A DNA stretch of 32,097 nucleotides from contig NZ_JRNB01000050.1 of the NCBI RefSeq assembly GCF_000758885.1, positions 1-32,097 of the forward strand, given 5' to 3'. This document shows, piece by piece, positions 8,539 through 17,088 of the stretch. The notes under the pieces are model-generated. The model was not told where the DNA came from, searched no databases, and saw nothing but the letters and a program-made list of their open reading frames with translations. Position 1 is the first letter of the stretch, and each line of letters opens with the position of its first letter. Source of the stretch: Peptostreptococcus sp. MV1 (GTDB taxonomy: Bacteria; Bacillota; Clostridia; Peptostreptococcales; Peptostreptococcaceae). Position numbers and translations under genes: made by a program.

Positions 8539-9135
8539 TTACTTCTGTAAAAACAGACTTGTGCTCCACCAACATAGGGTAGCATATCCAGGTGTCCTAC
8601 CCCCACCATAACGTCTACGGTCAAATATTGCCGCTGCCAACAGTGACAAACTTGCCAGAGACTTTACATCTAATAGCCCATTTGTGAAATCATACAAACC
8701 GTTATTAACTGCTGCGAATATCTTTTCTGAGAACTTCTTGACCTCAGAAACCCTACCTTCATCAATTGACTTATCAATTCCTAATAGCTTTATCACTGCA
8801 CCCTCTAGTGTTTGAGGGTCCAACTGCTCATGGTCATATACCATCACTATAGTTCCTGTAAGAGTGTTCACCCTACAAGACTTTATAACTGATATCTTAC
8901 TAATCTGGTCTATAAAGATATTTGTGGCTTCTATGTTTCCCACCAAAACAGGTGCATAAAACCTCACCCTTCCTGGTATAGAACTCTTGACCTCTAGAGC
9001 ATTCTTGAAAGATGGCAACTTCAAATTATTTCCTTCATTCCCACCGGACAAATCCTTATCCCTATTCTTCCTATTAAATGCATTGATTAGTAATAAGGCA
9101 CTTATCCAAAAAGCACGTCTCCTAGCTAGTAACAT
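8539..9135 (-). CDS. HMA-like (GRVR-type) domain membrane protein, first gene of the P-ATPase operon
   Basis: This 198-residue protein has an N-terminal hydrophobic helix (about 9-20) after a basic stretch (A-R-R-R), an HMA-like domain (about 46-130) with I-P-G-R-V-R-F at 53-59, and a C-terminal hydrophobic pair (about 160-172 and 183-196) flanking D-R-R-R. The domain again lacks CxxC. A GGAGG site precedes the ATG and a strong promoter lies 77-105 bases upstream, making it the first gene of the operon. Like the other members it may couple ligand sensing or delivery to the ATPase; this is inference from gene order and domain sharing. Confidence 0.78.
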   Translation of the reverse strand: MLLARRRAFWISALLLINAFNRKNRDKDLSGGNEGNNLKLPSFKNALEVKSSIPGRVRFYAPVLVGNIEATNIFIDQISKISVIKSCRVNTLTGTIVMVYDHEQLDPQTLEGAVIKLLGIDKSIDEGRVSEVKKFSEKIFAAVNNGLYDFTNGLLDVKSLASLSLLAAAIFDRRRYGGGRTPGYATLCWWSTSLFLQK

Positions 9136-9211
9136 ATGTCTACCTCCATTTTATTCTAAAATAAGTCACATAAATTTCATGCAACCCTCATATACATCTT
9201 TCGATATATAT

Positions 9212-9240
9212 ATTATATCACCTTTTATTATCAATTGCAA
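9212..9240 (-). promoter_or_regulatory. Sigma-A-type promoter of the HMA/P-ATPase operon
   Basis: On the minus strand, TTGCAA (9235-9240) and TATAAT (9212-9217) are separated by exactly 17 bases. The predicted leader to the ATG at 9135 is about 70 bases. No convincing operator palindrome was found, so the inducing signal is unknown. Confidence 0.65.
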
Positions 9241-9340
9241 GCTTAAAAAAATTATTTTCGTTGATTTTTCAATATTTTATATTCTCAATTAGTAATTTAT
9301 ATTTTAATTGACTCTACTATTTTTTCCATGTTACTTTAGC

Positions 9341-9385
9341 TAAAAATAATTGATAGTGTTTATATATTTCACTTGATTCAATTAT
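9341..9385 (-). terminator. Terminator of the ABC-2 exporter operon
   Basis: Just beyond the second permease stop (9390), ATAATTGA (9346-9353) pairs with TCAATTAT (9378-9385), with an inner AGTG/CACT pairing (9355-9358 with 9370-9373). A U-run follows on the minus strand. The stem is AT-rich and has internal mismatches, hence moderate confidence. Confidence 0.5.
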
Positions 9386-9389
9386 ACCA

Positions 9390-10508
9390 CTATAAGGCCC
9401 TTATTTCCATTCTTTTATTCTTAATAACTAGAGTAATAAACAAACAAGCAATGCCTATCAATACCTGTATAAATACGTAGACTAATATACTGTGACTATT
9501 TGTTGATGAATCAAGTATGGCTGAATATATCTTATTGTTCCAATACATTGGTGACACAATAGCAAAAATCTCTATAAAAGACGGTACGTATTTTAATGGT
9601 ATAAATACTCCTGATATAAATGAAAACAATAAACCCAACATATTTGTAATACCCGTATTTACAGCAGGATTTTTTGATAGATTTGCAAATAGGTAAGACA
9701 TGGCTGATGTAGGCACTAAATACAAGAGACTAGCTATAACGAACTTCATTCCATACTGACTAAATACAGCCTTTCCAAACAAGCCAACTGCTAGAAGGAA
9801 AAATATCAACCATACTATAGCTACAAACATCAAAGAAGCAAAAAATAAATTTAGGTTCAATTTCTTACTAGTAATCTTCGTCATTCTTATCCTATCGCTT
9901 ATCTTTTGAGAGTTAAAGGCTGATTGACCAACAAAGGTACCTATCATTAAAACTGTAAAAACGATATATGATGTAACATTGTAGTAGCCATACATATTGT
10001 TCTTTTTATCCTTATTATCCCTGGACTGGGCAAGGTAGTCTATGTCAATTTTTTCATTTAGAATTTTATCCGCTTCCTTCATGCCCTCAAACCTATACTT
10101 GTCCATCAGATCATAGCAGGCTAAATACTCCATAGCCTTTTGATTCACCATAAAGGACTTGCCCTGGTCCTTGTTTATGTAATATCTTAACTGACCACCC
10201 TTGTCAATTTTAAGAACATAGTCCACATAGGATGATAGCAAGCTTTCCTTTATAGACCTATCATCACTATTAACTTTGACTGGCTTGAATTTTGATTCAA
10301 GATAGGCCTTTAGTTCTTGACTCTTCTCATTATCCTTGTCTAGGTTGACTACGCTTATCCTAATATTAGAATTAATATCCGTCTTTATCCCTTCCTTGTA
10401 TGACGATACAGTAATTCCTACTGCTATTACAACAAAAATTAGTATATACAAGAGCATGGACCTAGAATTTTTTTTCATTATCTTAAAATAAGTCTTAAAT
10501 ACTGTCAT
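9390..10508 (-). CDS. ABC-2 type transporter permease (second permease)
   Basis: Membrane subunit of a drug, peptide or lipid-type exporter. The pattern is typical of ABC-2/YhgE-like permeases: one N-terminal transmembrane helix (L-L-Y-I-L-I-F-V-V-I-A-V), a large extracytoplasmic domain (about residues 40-165 here), and five C-terminal helices ending in a basic tail. A longer frame starts at 10544, but AGGAGG at 10515-10520 points to the ATG at 10506-10508, giving 372 residues. It overlaps the end of the upstream permease by 14 bases, so the pair is likely translationally coupled. The gene order ATPase-permease-permease indicates a heteromeric exporter. Substrate unknown. Confidence 0.85.
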   Translation of the reverse strand: MTVFKTYFKIMKKNSRSMLLYILIFVVIAVGITVSSYKEGIKTDINSNIRISVVNLDKDNEKSQELKAYLESKFKPVKVNSDDRSIKESLLSSYVDYVLKIDKGGQLRYYINKDQGKSFMVNQKAMEYLACYDLMDKYRFEGMKEADKILNEKIDIDYLAQSRDNKDKKNNMYGYYNVTSYIVFTVLMIGTFVGQSAFNSQKISDRIRMTKITSKKLNLNLFFASLMFVAIVWLIFFLLAVGLFGKAVFSQYGMKFVIASLLYLVPTSAMSYLFANLSKNPAVNTGITNMLGLLFSFISGVFIPLKYVPSFIEIFAIVSPMYWNNKIYSAILDSSTNSHSILVYVFIQVLIGIACLFITLVIKNKRMEIRAL

Positions 10509-11616
10509 ATGAATTCCTCCTGGCAAACAAAACTCCCCCAACAAATAAAACTAGGCTGATAAGACATATATTCATAATGGAATACATATAGAGCCTAGAA
10601 TCCTCAAATAGGTAAAGAGAGGTAAACATCCTAGTCAAAACAGTTGCAGGGTTTATATAATTTAAGAAAGGCAACTTGTTGCTAATAAAGCCAGCAAGGC
10701 TTGCATTCATCATACCCGCTAGAAATGATGAAAAGACATATAGGCCTGCACATATGCTAAACTTTGCATTGGTACTCATCCTTGTAGCCAGAGCTATAAA
10801 CATACCCATGGCCATGGCCATAATATTTCCAGCCAACAAGCCACATATGATTTGGGCCTGACTACCTGAAAAATCCATCTTTAAAGCATACCTAATATAG
10901 GCATAAAGTACCAGTGTATTTATACTTGTAATCAAAAAATAAGCTGCAAATTCACCTATTAAGTACTTGATCCTAGGGATTGGAGAAACAGATATTCTCT
11001 TGGATGTATCAAAATCAGATTTGAGATTCAGCCCCTCTACTATAGCTACACCGAAAGTAGATGCTCCCAGACAAATCATAGCTAAAAGTGAATATATATA
11101 TACAGACACCGTAGACTTCTTCTTTAGATTTTCAGAGTTTTTGATTTCATACTTTCTGGTATTTTTCAGGTCCTTTAATATACTATCAATCCTTGACCTA
11201 TTGGCAGGCTCTTTCATTAGTTCAGTAACAGATAGACCCATATGGTGAATTTGAGATACCACACCATGTACAATAGCCGTATTTACTGTATCATTTTTAA
11301 TAAGCAGCTTAGGTTTTATAATATCACCCCTAATATAGGCCTCAATCTTGCCGGACTCTAGGGCCTTGTCAGGATTCTTATAGTCCTTTATATCAAATAC
11401 CTTCTTGCCTTCCATCTCTATTTGACCCAATATTCCCTCATAGGCACGATCCTCTACCATTATTGGAATGGCCACAAAGTCTTCTTGCTTGTCTAGCTTA
11501 GTTAGGATCATTCCATATATAGTTGCAAGAAAAAAGGGAAATATCAAAGCCCAAAATAGAGCTTCTTTATTTAAAATTGCACGTTTTATACCATACTTAA
11601 ATAAAAATCCAAACAC
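10495..11616 (-). CDS. ABC-2 type transporter permease (first permease)
   Basis: This 373-residue subunit has the same architecture as its downstream partner: an N-terminal helix (A-L-F-W-A-L-I-F-P-F-F-L), an extracytoplasmic region (about 40-165), then five to six helices (about 170-370). It sits 14 bases after the ATPase gene and overlaps the next permease. The two permeases are divergent relatives, so the pump is probably a heterodimer with the single ATPase. Similar ATPase-permease-permease sets in Firmicutes export antimicrobial peptides or lipids, often under a neighbouring NarL-type two-component system such as the one encoded here. Confidence 0.85.
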   Translation of the reverse strand: MFGFLFKYGIKRAILNKEALFWALIFPFFLATIYGMILTKLDKQEDFVAIPIMVEDRAYEGILGQIEMEGKKVFDIKDYKNPDKALESGKIEAYIRGDIIKPKLLIKNDTVNTAIVHGVVSQIHHMGLSVTELMKEPANRSRIDSILKDLKNTRKYEIKNSENLKKKSTVSVYIYSLLAMICLGASTFGVAIVEGLNLKSDFDTSKRISVSPIPRIKYLIGEFAAYFLITSINTLVLYAYIRYALKMDFSGSQAQIICGLLAGNIMAMAMGMFIALATRMSTNAKFSICAGLYVFSSFLAGMMNASLAGFISNKLPFLNYINPATVLTRMFTSLYLFEDSRLYMYSIMNICLISLVLFVGGVLFARRNSYDSI

Positions 11617-11630
11617 AAAACCACCCCCCC

Positions 11631-12563
11631 CTATAAATCATCTCTCAACTGCTTACCTGTTATATCTAGGAATACATCATTCAGACTAGGTGACACAATA
11701 TCCATTCCCTTAAAGAAAATATCATTATTTTCCAAGTAGGTGAAAACATGGGCTATAGCAAGGTTATCCACTATACCTATCTTTAAATCATTTTCCGATA
11801 GTTCAATCTTAGCCAATCCACCTATCTTTCTCAGCCTATCTAGGTCCAATTTTTCCATATCTATGTCCTTTAATATTAGAGTATCAGTCAGGCCTACCAG
11901 CTTCTTTAGCTCATACTTGTCTCCAGTAGCCAATAGCCTCCCCTTATCTATAATAGAAATCCTACTACAAATTTGCTCAACCTCATCCATATAATGAGTT
12001 GTGTATATAACGGTCGTTCCCTTCTTGTTTAGGTCTACTATACCTTCAAGGATTGAATTTCTACTCTGTGGGTCTACTGCAACTGTAGGCTCATCCAAAA
12101 TCAATATTTCTGGCTTATGAACTATGCCACAAGCTAGGTTCAACCTTCTCTTCAGACCACCACTCAACTTTTTAGGAAGGTATTTCCTAAAGTCATTAAG
12201 GCCAACAAATGCTATAGCTTCTTCAACATACTGCTTCCTAAGACTCTTGTCATCTATATACAGACCACAGAAAAAATCTATATTGTCATATACTGATAGC
12301 TCATCAAAGACGGCTATCTCCTGGGGTACATATCCTATTTTTGATTTCAAATCGTAACGAGTAGGAGACATTGTCTCTCCAAAAACTTTTATATCCCCCT
12401 TCTCAAACTCGCTCAGTGACAGTATACAGTTTATAAGAGTCGTCTTACCCGAACCATTTGGCCCCAATAAACCATATATTTCTCCCCTCTTTATATCCAT
12501 GCTCAAATTATCAAGAGCGACCAAGTCATCAAACCTCTTTAATACATTCTTTACCTCTAGCAT
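11631..12563 (-). CDS. ABC transporter ATP-binding protein of an ABC-2 exporter
   Basis: The cytoplasmic ATPase of 310 residues shows Walker A G-P-N-G-S-G-K-T (34-41), a Q-loop (G-Y-V-P-Q-E), the signature L-S-G-G-L-K-R-R, Walker B I-L-I-L-D-E-P-T and the H-loop (Y-T-T-H-Y). This is the CcmA/DrrA-like exporter subclass, with a roughly 80-residue C-terminal extension. It is the first gene of the minus-strand operon with two permeases and is divergent from a sensor kinase at 12781. The sequence GGAGG lies close before its ATG. The nearby two-component system is the likely regulator (inference). Confidence 0.93.
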   Translation of the reverse strand: MLEVKNVLKRFDDLVALDNLSMDIKRGEIYGLLGPNGSGKTTLINCILSLSEFEKGDIKVFGETMSPTRYDLKSKIGYVPQEIAVFDELSVYDNIDFFCGLYIDDKSLRKQYVEEAIAFVGLNDFRKYLPKKLSGGLKRRLNLACGIVHKPEILILDEPTVAVDPQSRNSILEGIVDLNKKGTTVIYTTHYMDEVEQICSRISIIDKGRLLATGDKYELKKLVGLTDTLILKDIDMEKLDLDRLRKIGGLAKIELSENDLKIGIVDNLAIAHVFTYLENNDIFFKGMDIVSPSLNDVFLDITGKQLRDDL

Positions 12564-12714
12564 ATTATCTCCTCCTTGCTTTATTAATATCTATTTTATC
12601 CTACTTTCCAATACTTTTTTAGTGTATCTAGTCACTGACCTATATTACATTTGTCACATATATTCATACTCAAGATTAAAAGCTCAACTATAAGGCAATT
12701 TATTGGAGTTTTTT

Positions 12715-12723
12715 TGATATAAT
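12715..12723 (+). promoter_or_regulatory. Extended -10 promoter element of the sensor kinase gene
   Basis: TGATATAAT (TGn plus a perfect -10 hexamer) lies about 57 bases before the kinase ATG; no good -35 is seen at 16-18 bases, which suits an extended -10 promoter. The 217-base divergent gap to the ABC operon would also contain any response-regulator binding site, but I could not identify one. Confidence 0.5.
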
Positions 12724-12780
12724 AGAGATAGTTATTGGTTATCTAATTTAAATACATATAAAAAACTGAGGGAGACTATT

Positions 12781-13902
12781 ATGGTTCAAAAGTATCAAAA
12801 AAAAATTAATTATATAGGCCTACTTGTATTTACAGCCTGTTTTTTCCTAGCCCTTAGGTTAACTGAAAGTATCTTTGTAATAATACCCATGTGTATAGGA
12901 CTAATACTGGCTATGTCACCAATGATTTTTAATATTGACCACATACTTGTAATTATAAATATATGCCTGGTCATACTGATTGGACTAGATGCCGGAAAAA
13001 TCCTGCCATCCTACCTAAACCTAAAATATAGCCTAGCCTTTAGCCCTCTTATAATGTATTTTTCAATAAATAAAATAAAAATATCGCCAGAGGAAGTTGC
13101 CATGTTTATCTCCATACCCATACTGGGTCTAATAGGATCTATGCCAACATATGATATAGCTCTTTTGACTGTGATTACTAGCCTAGCATGCCTTATAGGA
13201 AAACAAGTCCTAAGGTCTATAGACCTAGAAAACAAGTACTACAGCTACTACTCTAGATCCTCTAAGGAAAAATACCACTTGGAAAAGCTCTACAAGAGCC
13301 TAAATGCAGACCAAAATGACTGTATTGAAAATGCCATATTAAGCGAGAGAAACCGTATATCCAGAGACATACACGACGGACTGGGCCACCTCACATCGAG
13401 GGCAATACTCCAGCTAGGAGCCATGATAGTCCTAGAAAGGGACCCCCTAAAAAAAGAAGCTCTAAACGATATTAAGAAGACACTTTCTGAGGGCATGGTC
13501 GAGGTTAGAAAGAGCCTCCACAACCTTCAAAGCGAGTCAATCGACCTAAAATATGAAGTAGAAAAATTAGTTGCAGACTTTAGTTTTTGTAGGGTCAACC
13601 TATCATATGGATTGACCAGCGAATTTGATATGAGCTTTAAGTATTCAATCCTCTACATCATTAAAGAGGCCCTCACAAATGTAGCCAAACATTCAAATGC
13701 TAGCCGAGTTGACATAAGCCTTGTAGAAATGAAGGAAAGAGTCTATCTCAAGATTAGTGACAATGGTAAAAATATACCGGCAGACACAGGTGGTATGGGA
13801 ATCTTTTCTATCAGAAAGAGAATCGAAGAACTGGGTGGTCAAGTAGAAATATCTACAAAAGATGGCTTTAGAATTTTTGCAAATATACATAAAAAATTTT
13901 GA
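12781..13902 (+). CDS. Sensor histidine kinase, NarL/LiaS/DesK type
   Basis: A membrane sensor of 373 residues. About five hydrophobic helices fill residues 10-145 with almost no extracellular loop, as in intramembrane-sensing kinases. A linker leads to the HisKA_3 box I-S-R-D-I-H-D-G-L-G-H with phospho-accepting His198. The ATPase domain has the N-box (I-I-K-E-A-L-T-N-V-A-K-H) and a G-box (D-N-G-K ... G-G-M-G-I). The start is ATG with a GAGGGAG site upstream. The response regulator follows 14 bases later. Small intramembrane kinases of this kind often sense envelope damage or peptides and control a neighbouring ABC exporter; here that exporter is divergent at 9390-12563. Confidence 0.92.
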   Translation: MVQKYQKKINYIGLLVFTACFFLALRLTESIFVIIPMCIGLILAMSPMIFNIDHILVIINICLVILIGLDAGKILPSYLNLKYSLAFSPLIMYFSINKIKISPEEVAMFISIPILGLIGSMPTYDIALLTVITSLACLIGKQVLRSIDLENKYYSYYSRSSKEKYHLEKLYKSLNADQNDCIENAILSERNRISRDIHDGLGHLTSRAILQLGAMIVLERDPLKKEALNDIKKTLSEGMVEVRKSLHNLQSESIDLKYEVEKLVADFSFCRVNLSYGLTSEFDMSFKYSILYIIKEALTNVAKHSNASRVDISLVEMKERVYLKISDNGKNIPADTGGMGIFSIRKRIEELGGQVEISTKDGFRIFANIHKKF

Positions 13903-13916
13903 AAGAGGAAGATTAA

Positions 13917-14564
13917 ATGAAAATATTAGTAATAGACGACGATAAGATGATATGTTTTGCCCTAAAAACCATAATAGAATCAGAAAGTGATATGGAAGTA
14001 ATCGACATAGGCCACAACTATGACGACGCTATCAGCAAGTATGAGGAACTTAAACCCGACATATGCCTCTTTGACATTAGAATAGGTGAAAAAACTGGCA
14101 TAGATGCCTTAAAAGACATAAAGATAAGCCACCCTGATGCAAAAATAATATTCCTAACTACCTTCCTAGACCAGGAATATATCAGGGACTCCATTAAGTA
14201 TGGTAGCTCCGGCTATATCCTAAAAGATGACTTTGAAAATATATGCCCCGCCATCAGGGCTGCAAATGCAGGTCAAAGTGTCTTTGGTAACAAGGTCTTT
14301 GACTCTATCAGTATCCTCGACAATCAAGCTAATGATAAAGCCAAAGATTCACCTGATAGGGATAAAAAATATAGCCTCATAAAGCTTCTAAGCGAAAGAG
14401 AAATCGACATACTCGAACTTATTGCTGACGGCCTCAGCAACAAGGAAATAGCAAACAGACTCTACCTCAGTGAAGGTACCATCAGAAACTACATATCATC
14501 AATCTTGGTCAAGCTGGACCTAAGAGACAGGACACAATTGGCAATCTATTACCTAAAAAACTAA
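13917..14564 (+). CDS. Response regulator, NarL/LuxR family
   Basis: A 215-residue regulator with a receiver domain (about 1-120: acidic triad D7-D8-D9, phospho-acceptor D53 in L-F-D-I-R, switch T-T near 81, and Lys in Y-I-L-K-D). A linker of about 30 polar residues follows, then a LuxR-type helix-turn-helix (about 153-215, L-S-E-R-E-I-D-I-L-E-L ... G-T-I-R-N-Y-I-S-S-I). AGAGGAAG precedes the ATG and the gene follows its kinase by 14 bases. The expected target is the divergent exporter promoter region around 12564-12715. Confidence 0.93.
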   Translation: MKILVIDDDKMICFALKTIIESESDMEVIDIGHNYDDAISKYEELKPDICLFDIRIGEKTGIDALKDIKISHPDAKIIFLTTFLDQEYIRDSIKYGSSGYILKDDFENICPAIRAANAGQSVFGNKVFDSISILDNQANDKAKDSPDRDKKYSLIKLLSEREIDILELIADGLSNKEIANRLYLSEGTIRNYISSILVKLDLRDRTQLAIYYLKN

Positions 14565-14658
14565 GATTACACTAGCTTGCAGGTTTATCTATGAGTCTAC
14601 AAGCAATAGATTTACAAGACATATACAAGTAAGTGAATTTCATATATGCCAGAACACA

Positions 14659-14690
14659 AAAACAGAGAGGAACCACCCTCTCTGTTTTCT
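14659..14690. terminator. Bidirectional terminator between response regulator and tpx
   Basis: A 12-bp stem, AAAACAGAGAGG (14659-14670) with CCTCTCTGTTTT (14677-14688), encloses a 6-nt loop. T-runs on both strands suit termination of the plus-strand two-component operon and of minus-strand tpx, which converge here. Confidence 0.75.
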
Positions 14691-14800
14691 GTAATATCCA
14701 CCATCTGACAGGTGAACATCATTTTGTTCATTTTATTATATTAAAATATTTAAGTCGGCAAACTTATATTTAAATTGACATTTTCTATTAGCAAAGCTAA

Positions 14801-15307
14801 TTATAAAGACTTAGCTACCTCTAAAGCCTTGTCATAGTTTGGATGTTCTGTGTTTTCAGTTACATATTCAACATATCTAACAATATCATCCTTATCTATT
14901 ACTACAATACCCCTGTTAAGAAGTCTGAATTCTTCCATCAAGAATCCATAGTTCAAACCGAAAGAAGTATCCTTGTAGTCTGATACAACTACTGCATTTT
15001 CGATACCCTTAGCTCCACAGAATCTAGCTTGTGCGAAAGGAAGGTCACAACTGATAGTTATAACTGCAGCATTATCTAAGTTTCCAGCTTCCTGATTAAA
15101 TCTAATAGTCTGAAGTTCACATACACCTGTATCAACAGATGGAACAACACTTATTAACTTAACCTTTCCAGCTACATCCTTTAATGTAAATGGGCTCAAA
15201 TCACCATTCAAACATACGAAATCTGGTGCCTTATCTCCTACCTTTACTTCCTTACCTAACAAAGTTATTGGGTTACCTGCGAAAGTTGTTACTGATCTCT
15301 TATCCAT
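14801..15307 (-). CDS. tpx: Thiol peroxidase (atypical 2-Cys peroxiredoxin, Tpx)
   Basis: Reduces hydrogen peroxide and alkyl peroxides using thioredoxin. The 168-residue protein matches the family length. The peroxidatic site is P-S-V-D-T-G-V-C with Cys63, and the resolving cysteine is Cys97 in A-R-F-C-G; the D-x-P-F-A-Q-x-R-F-C block is diagnostic of Tpx. A longer frame begins at 15322, but the GGAGG ribosome site lies inside its first codons, so the ATG at 15305-15307 (M-D-K-R-S) is the start. It is monocistronic. Upstream there is a weak TTGAAT / TATCAT pair and a TTATAAT half-site at 15339-15345 that could belong to a PerR-like box, but no full palindrome. Confidence 0.95.
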   Translation of the reverse strand: MDKRSVTTFAGNPITLLGKEVKVGDKAPDFVCLNGDLSPFTLKDVAGKVKLISVVPSVDTGVCELQTIRFNQEAGNLDNAAVITISCDLPFAQARFCGAKGIENAVVVSDYKDTSFGLNYGFLMEEFRLLNRGIVVIDKDDIVRYVEYVTENTEHPNYDKALEVAKSL

Positions 15308-15536
15308 TTTATATTCCTCCATAAATTATATTCAACGTTTATAATGTATTACTTGTCGCCTACTCTTATGTTTTTATGATACCCAGCAAGACTGGCTTTA
15401 TTCAAGGAAATATAAAAAAAATATTTTTTATCATAGACCAGGACTCAAGCAAAAAACAAAATTCTCTTCCATCGAGGAAAAGGCAAGGCTCTAGTCATTA
15501 GATCTTTATGACCAACTTTTGGAGATAAGTTCGAAA

Positions 15537-16025
15537 TTAAATAGACGCTTTTGTTCTAATTAATTCCTCATCGAAAACCAAGTCATGTCCTATCAACCTA
15601 TCATCCTCATAGTTTAGAGTTAGATAAAAATTCCTATCACCATTTCTCACCAGGTCTATAAAAATCTTATCCCCCTCCCACAAGTTCAAGTCAAACAGCT
15701 TGTCCTCATCAATCCAGGCCAAATCACCCTCATCACAGACAATCTCCTGCCCTTCAAAATCAGTACAAGTATATAGATACATCTCCTCTGGCGGATTATC
15801 ATTATAAGTAAAGACTACTATCCCCCTATAATCACAATTTGCCGGAGTGTATCCAGTCTCTTCCTTTATTTCCCTAAGGACGCACTCATAAGGAGTCTCA
15901 CCAGGCTCCAACTTGCCACCAACACCAATCCACTTACCTTCATTTATATCATTCTTCTTTTTTGTTCTGTGCAGCATAAGATACTTTCCATCCCTCTGCA
16001 AATAACACAAAGTCATTCTCTTCAT
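15537..16025 (-). CDS. Nudix hydrolase, MutT-like (putative 8-oxo-dGTP diphosphatase)
   Basis: The Nudix box is complete: G-x5-E-x7-R-E-I-x-E-E-T-G (G-G-K-L-E-P-G-E-T ... R-E-I-K-E-E-T-G-Y), preceded by G-K-W-I-G-V-G-G-K, the arrangement typical of the MutT/MTH1-like sanitising enzymes that hydrolyse oxidised nucleotides. The frame is open back to 16133, but GAGGTG lies just upstream of the ATG at 16023-16025 (M-K-R-M-T-L), and the 36 extra residues look non-coding, so 162 residues are annotated. Substrate specificity cannot be proven from sequence. It stands alone between tpx and the alpha/beta hydrolase gene on the same strand. Confidence 0.85.
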   Translation of the reverse strand: MKRMTLCYLQRDGKYLMLHRTKKKNDINEGKWIGVGGKLEPGETPYECVLREIKEETGYTPANCDYRGIVVFTYNDNPPEEMYLYTCTDFEGQEIVCDEGDLAWIDEDKLFDLNLWEGDKIFIDLVRNGDRNFYLTLNYEDDRLIGHDLVFDEELIRTKASI

Positions 16026-16250
16026 TTTACACCTCAAAATCCTATTATTTCTATACAAATATGCTTGACCTTTCAGGATGCTGGTCTCTCCAATACCTAG
16101 CATAAGAACAAGAAGTCCTAGCCTTCCATCCATTCTATTCTATAAGCGACAAGGCCTCCTCAACGAGCTTGACTGCACTAAACACAATATTCTATAAAAA
16201 TATCCATAACAAGAAAAATCCGAGTTACCAGTAAGAGCTTATAAATATTC

Positions 16251-17075
16251 CTAAATACACTCCAAAAATTTTTCCAATTCTCTTGTAAAGTACCTAGGTT
16301 TATTGCCCACAAATCCATGTGTCGACTTCTCAAACATACAAACGTAGCTATCCTCAATATTTTCCTCCAGATACCCTACAACCTCAGGATTAATCATGGA
16401 TCCTGGAGTCGCAAAAAATAGACCTGTCTTGACCTTAATCTTCTTCACAACTTTTCTAAAATCTTCATAGGCTATGGAAAACCACATTGCCGTAATCGAA
16501 TAATAGGAATTTCCTGCTAGATCCATATCAATTACCCTCTTAAGGGCCCTATTATCCTTGCCCCTCAATTCTGGATTAATATCCATATATAGCTCCAGAT
16601 AGGCATCGGACATATCATCAAACTGCCTGGCCATACTGACCAAAAATTCTTTGTGGCCGAATCGACCTCCCATTATCCCTAGCTTCCATTCTTCATCATT
16701 CATCACCTTGGGTGTCATATCACATATGACCAAACTCTTAATCTTGTACTCGCCAAACATCTCTATATACTTGTACAAGACACAGGCCCCCATCGAGTAA
16801 CCGACCACTACCACATTATCAAGGTCCAGGTAGTCAATCATTTCTTTTAGGTCAGTTGCCAAATGCCTAAGTGACATATCCCTATTTGGCTTATCAGACC
16901 TACCAAAGCCCCTATGGTCGTAGGCTATCCTTCTATAGCCATCCAAGTGGTCTAGTGTATAGGCAAAGTCTGCCATACTTGAACCCCAGGCATGCAAAAA
17001 TATAAGCGCCTGATCTTCCTTGTTTCCACTATCTTCGTAATATATATTATATCCCTGACTATTTTTAAAATACAT
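16251..17075 (-). CDS. Alpha/beta hydrolase fold protein
   Basis: A 274-residue cytoplasmic hydrolase of the lipase/esterase/haloperoxidase-like group. The oxyanion region is F-L-H-A-W-G (27-31), the nucleophile elbow G-Y-S-M-G has Ser94, and the catalytic His is His253 in S-T-H-G-F. The position where the acid usually sits (after strand 6, normally G-x-x-D) reads A-T-P-G-S-M-I-N-P-E, so the acid is not obvious and may come from another loop. The ATG follows a purine-rich AGAGGGGGTGA and sits 13 bases after the rqcH stop, so it is probably the last gene of that operon. Substrate unknown. Confidence 0.82.
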   Translation of the reverse strand: MYFKNSQGYNIYYEDSGNKEDQALIFLHAWGSSMADFAYTLDHLDGYRRIAYDHRGFGRSDKPNRDMSLRHLATDLKEMIDYLDLDNVVVVGYSMGACVLYKYIEMFGEYKIKSLVICDMTPKVMNDEEWKLGIMGGRFGHKEFLVSMARQFDDMSDAYLELYMDINPELRGKDNRALKRVIDMDLAGNSYYSITAMWFSIAYEDFRKVVKKIKVKTGLFFATPGSMINPEVVGYLEENIEDSYVCMFEKSTHGFVGNKPRYFTRELEKFLECI

Positions 17076-17088
17076 AGGCTCACCCCCT

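Noticed and set aside
10509-10544. Twelve-residue N-terminal extension of the second ABC permease
   Set aside because: It would overlap the upstream gene by 50 bases and contains the AGGAGG site that serves the ATG at 10508.
15339-15345. PerR box upstream of tpx
   Set aside because: Only one half-site (TTATAAT) matches; the other half does not, and such 7-mers are common in this AT-rich DNA.
16026-16133. N-terminal extension of the Nudix protein
   Set aside because: GAGGTG directly precedes the internal ATG at 16025 and the extension has no similarity to Nudix proteins.
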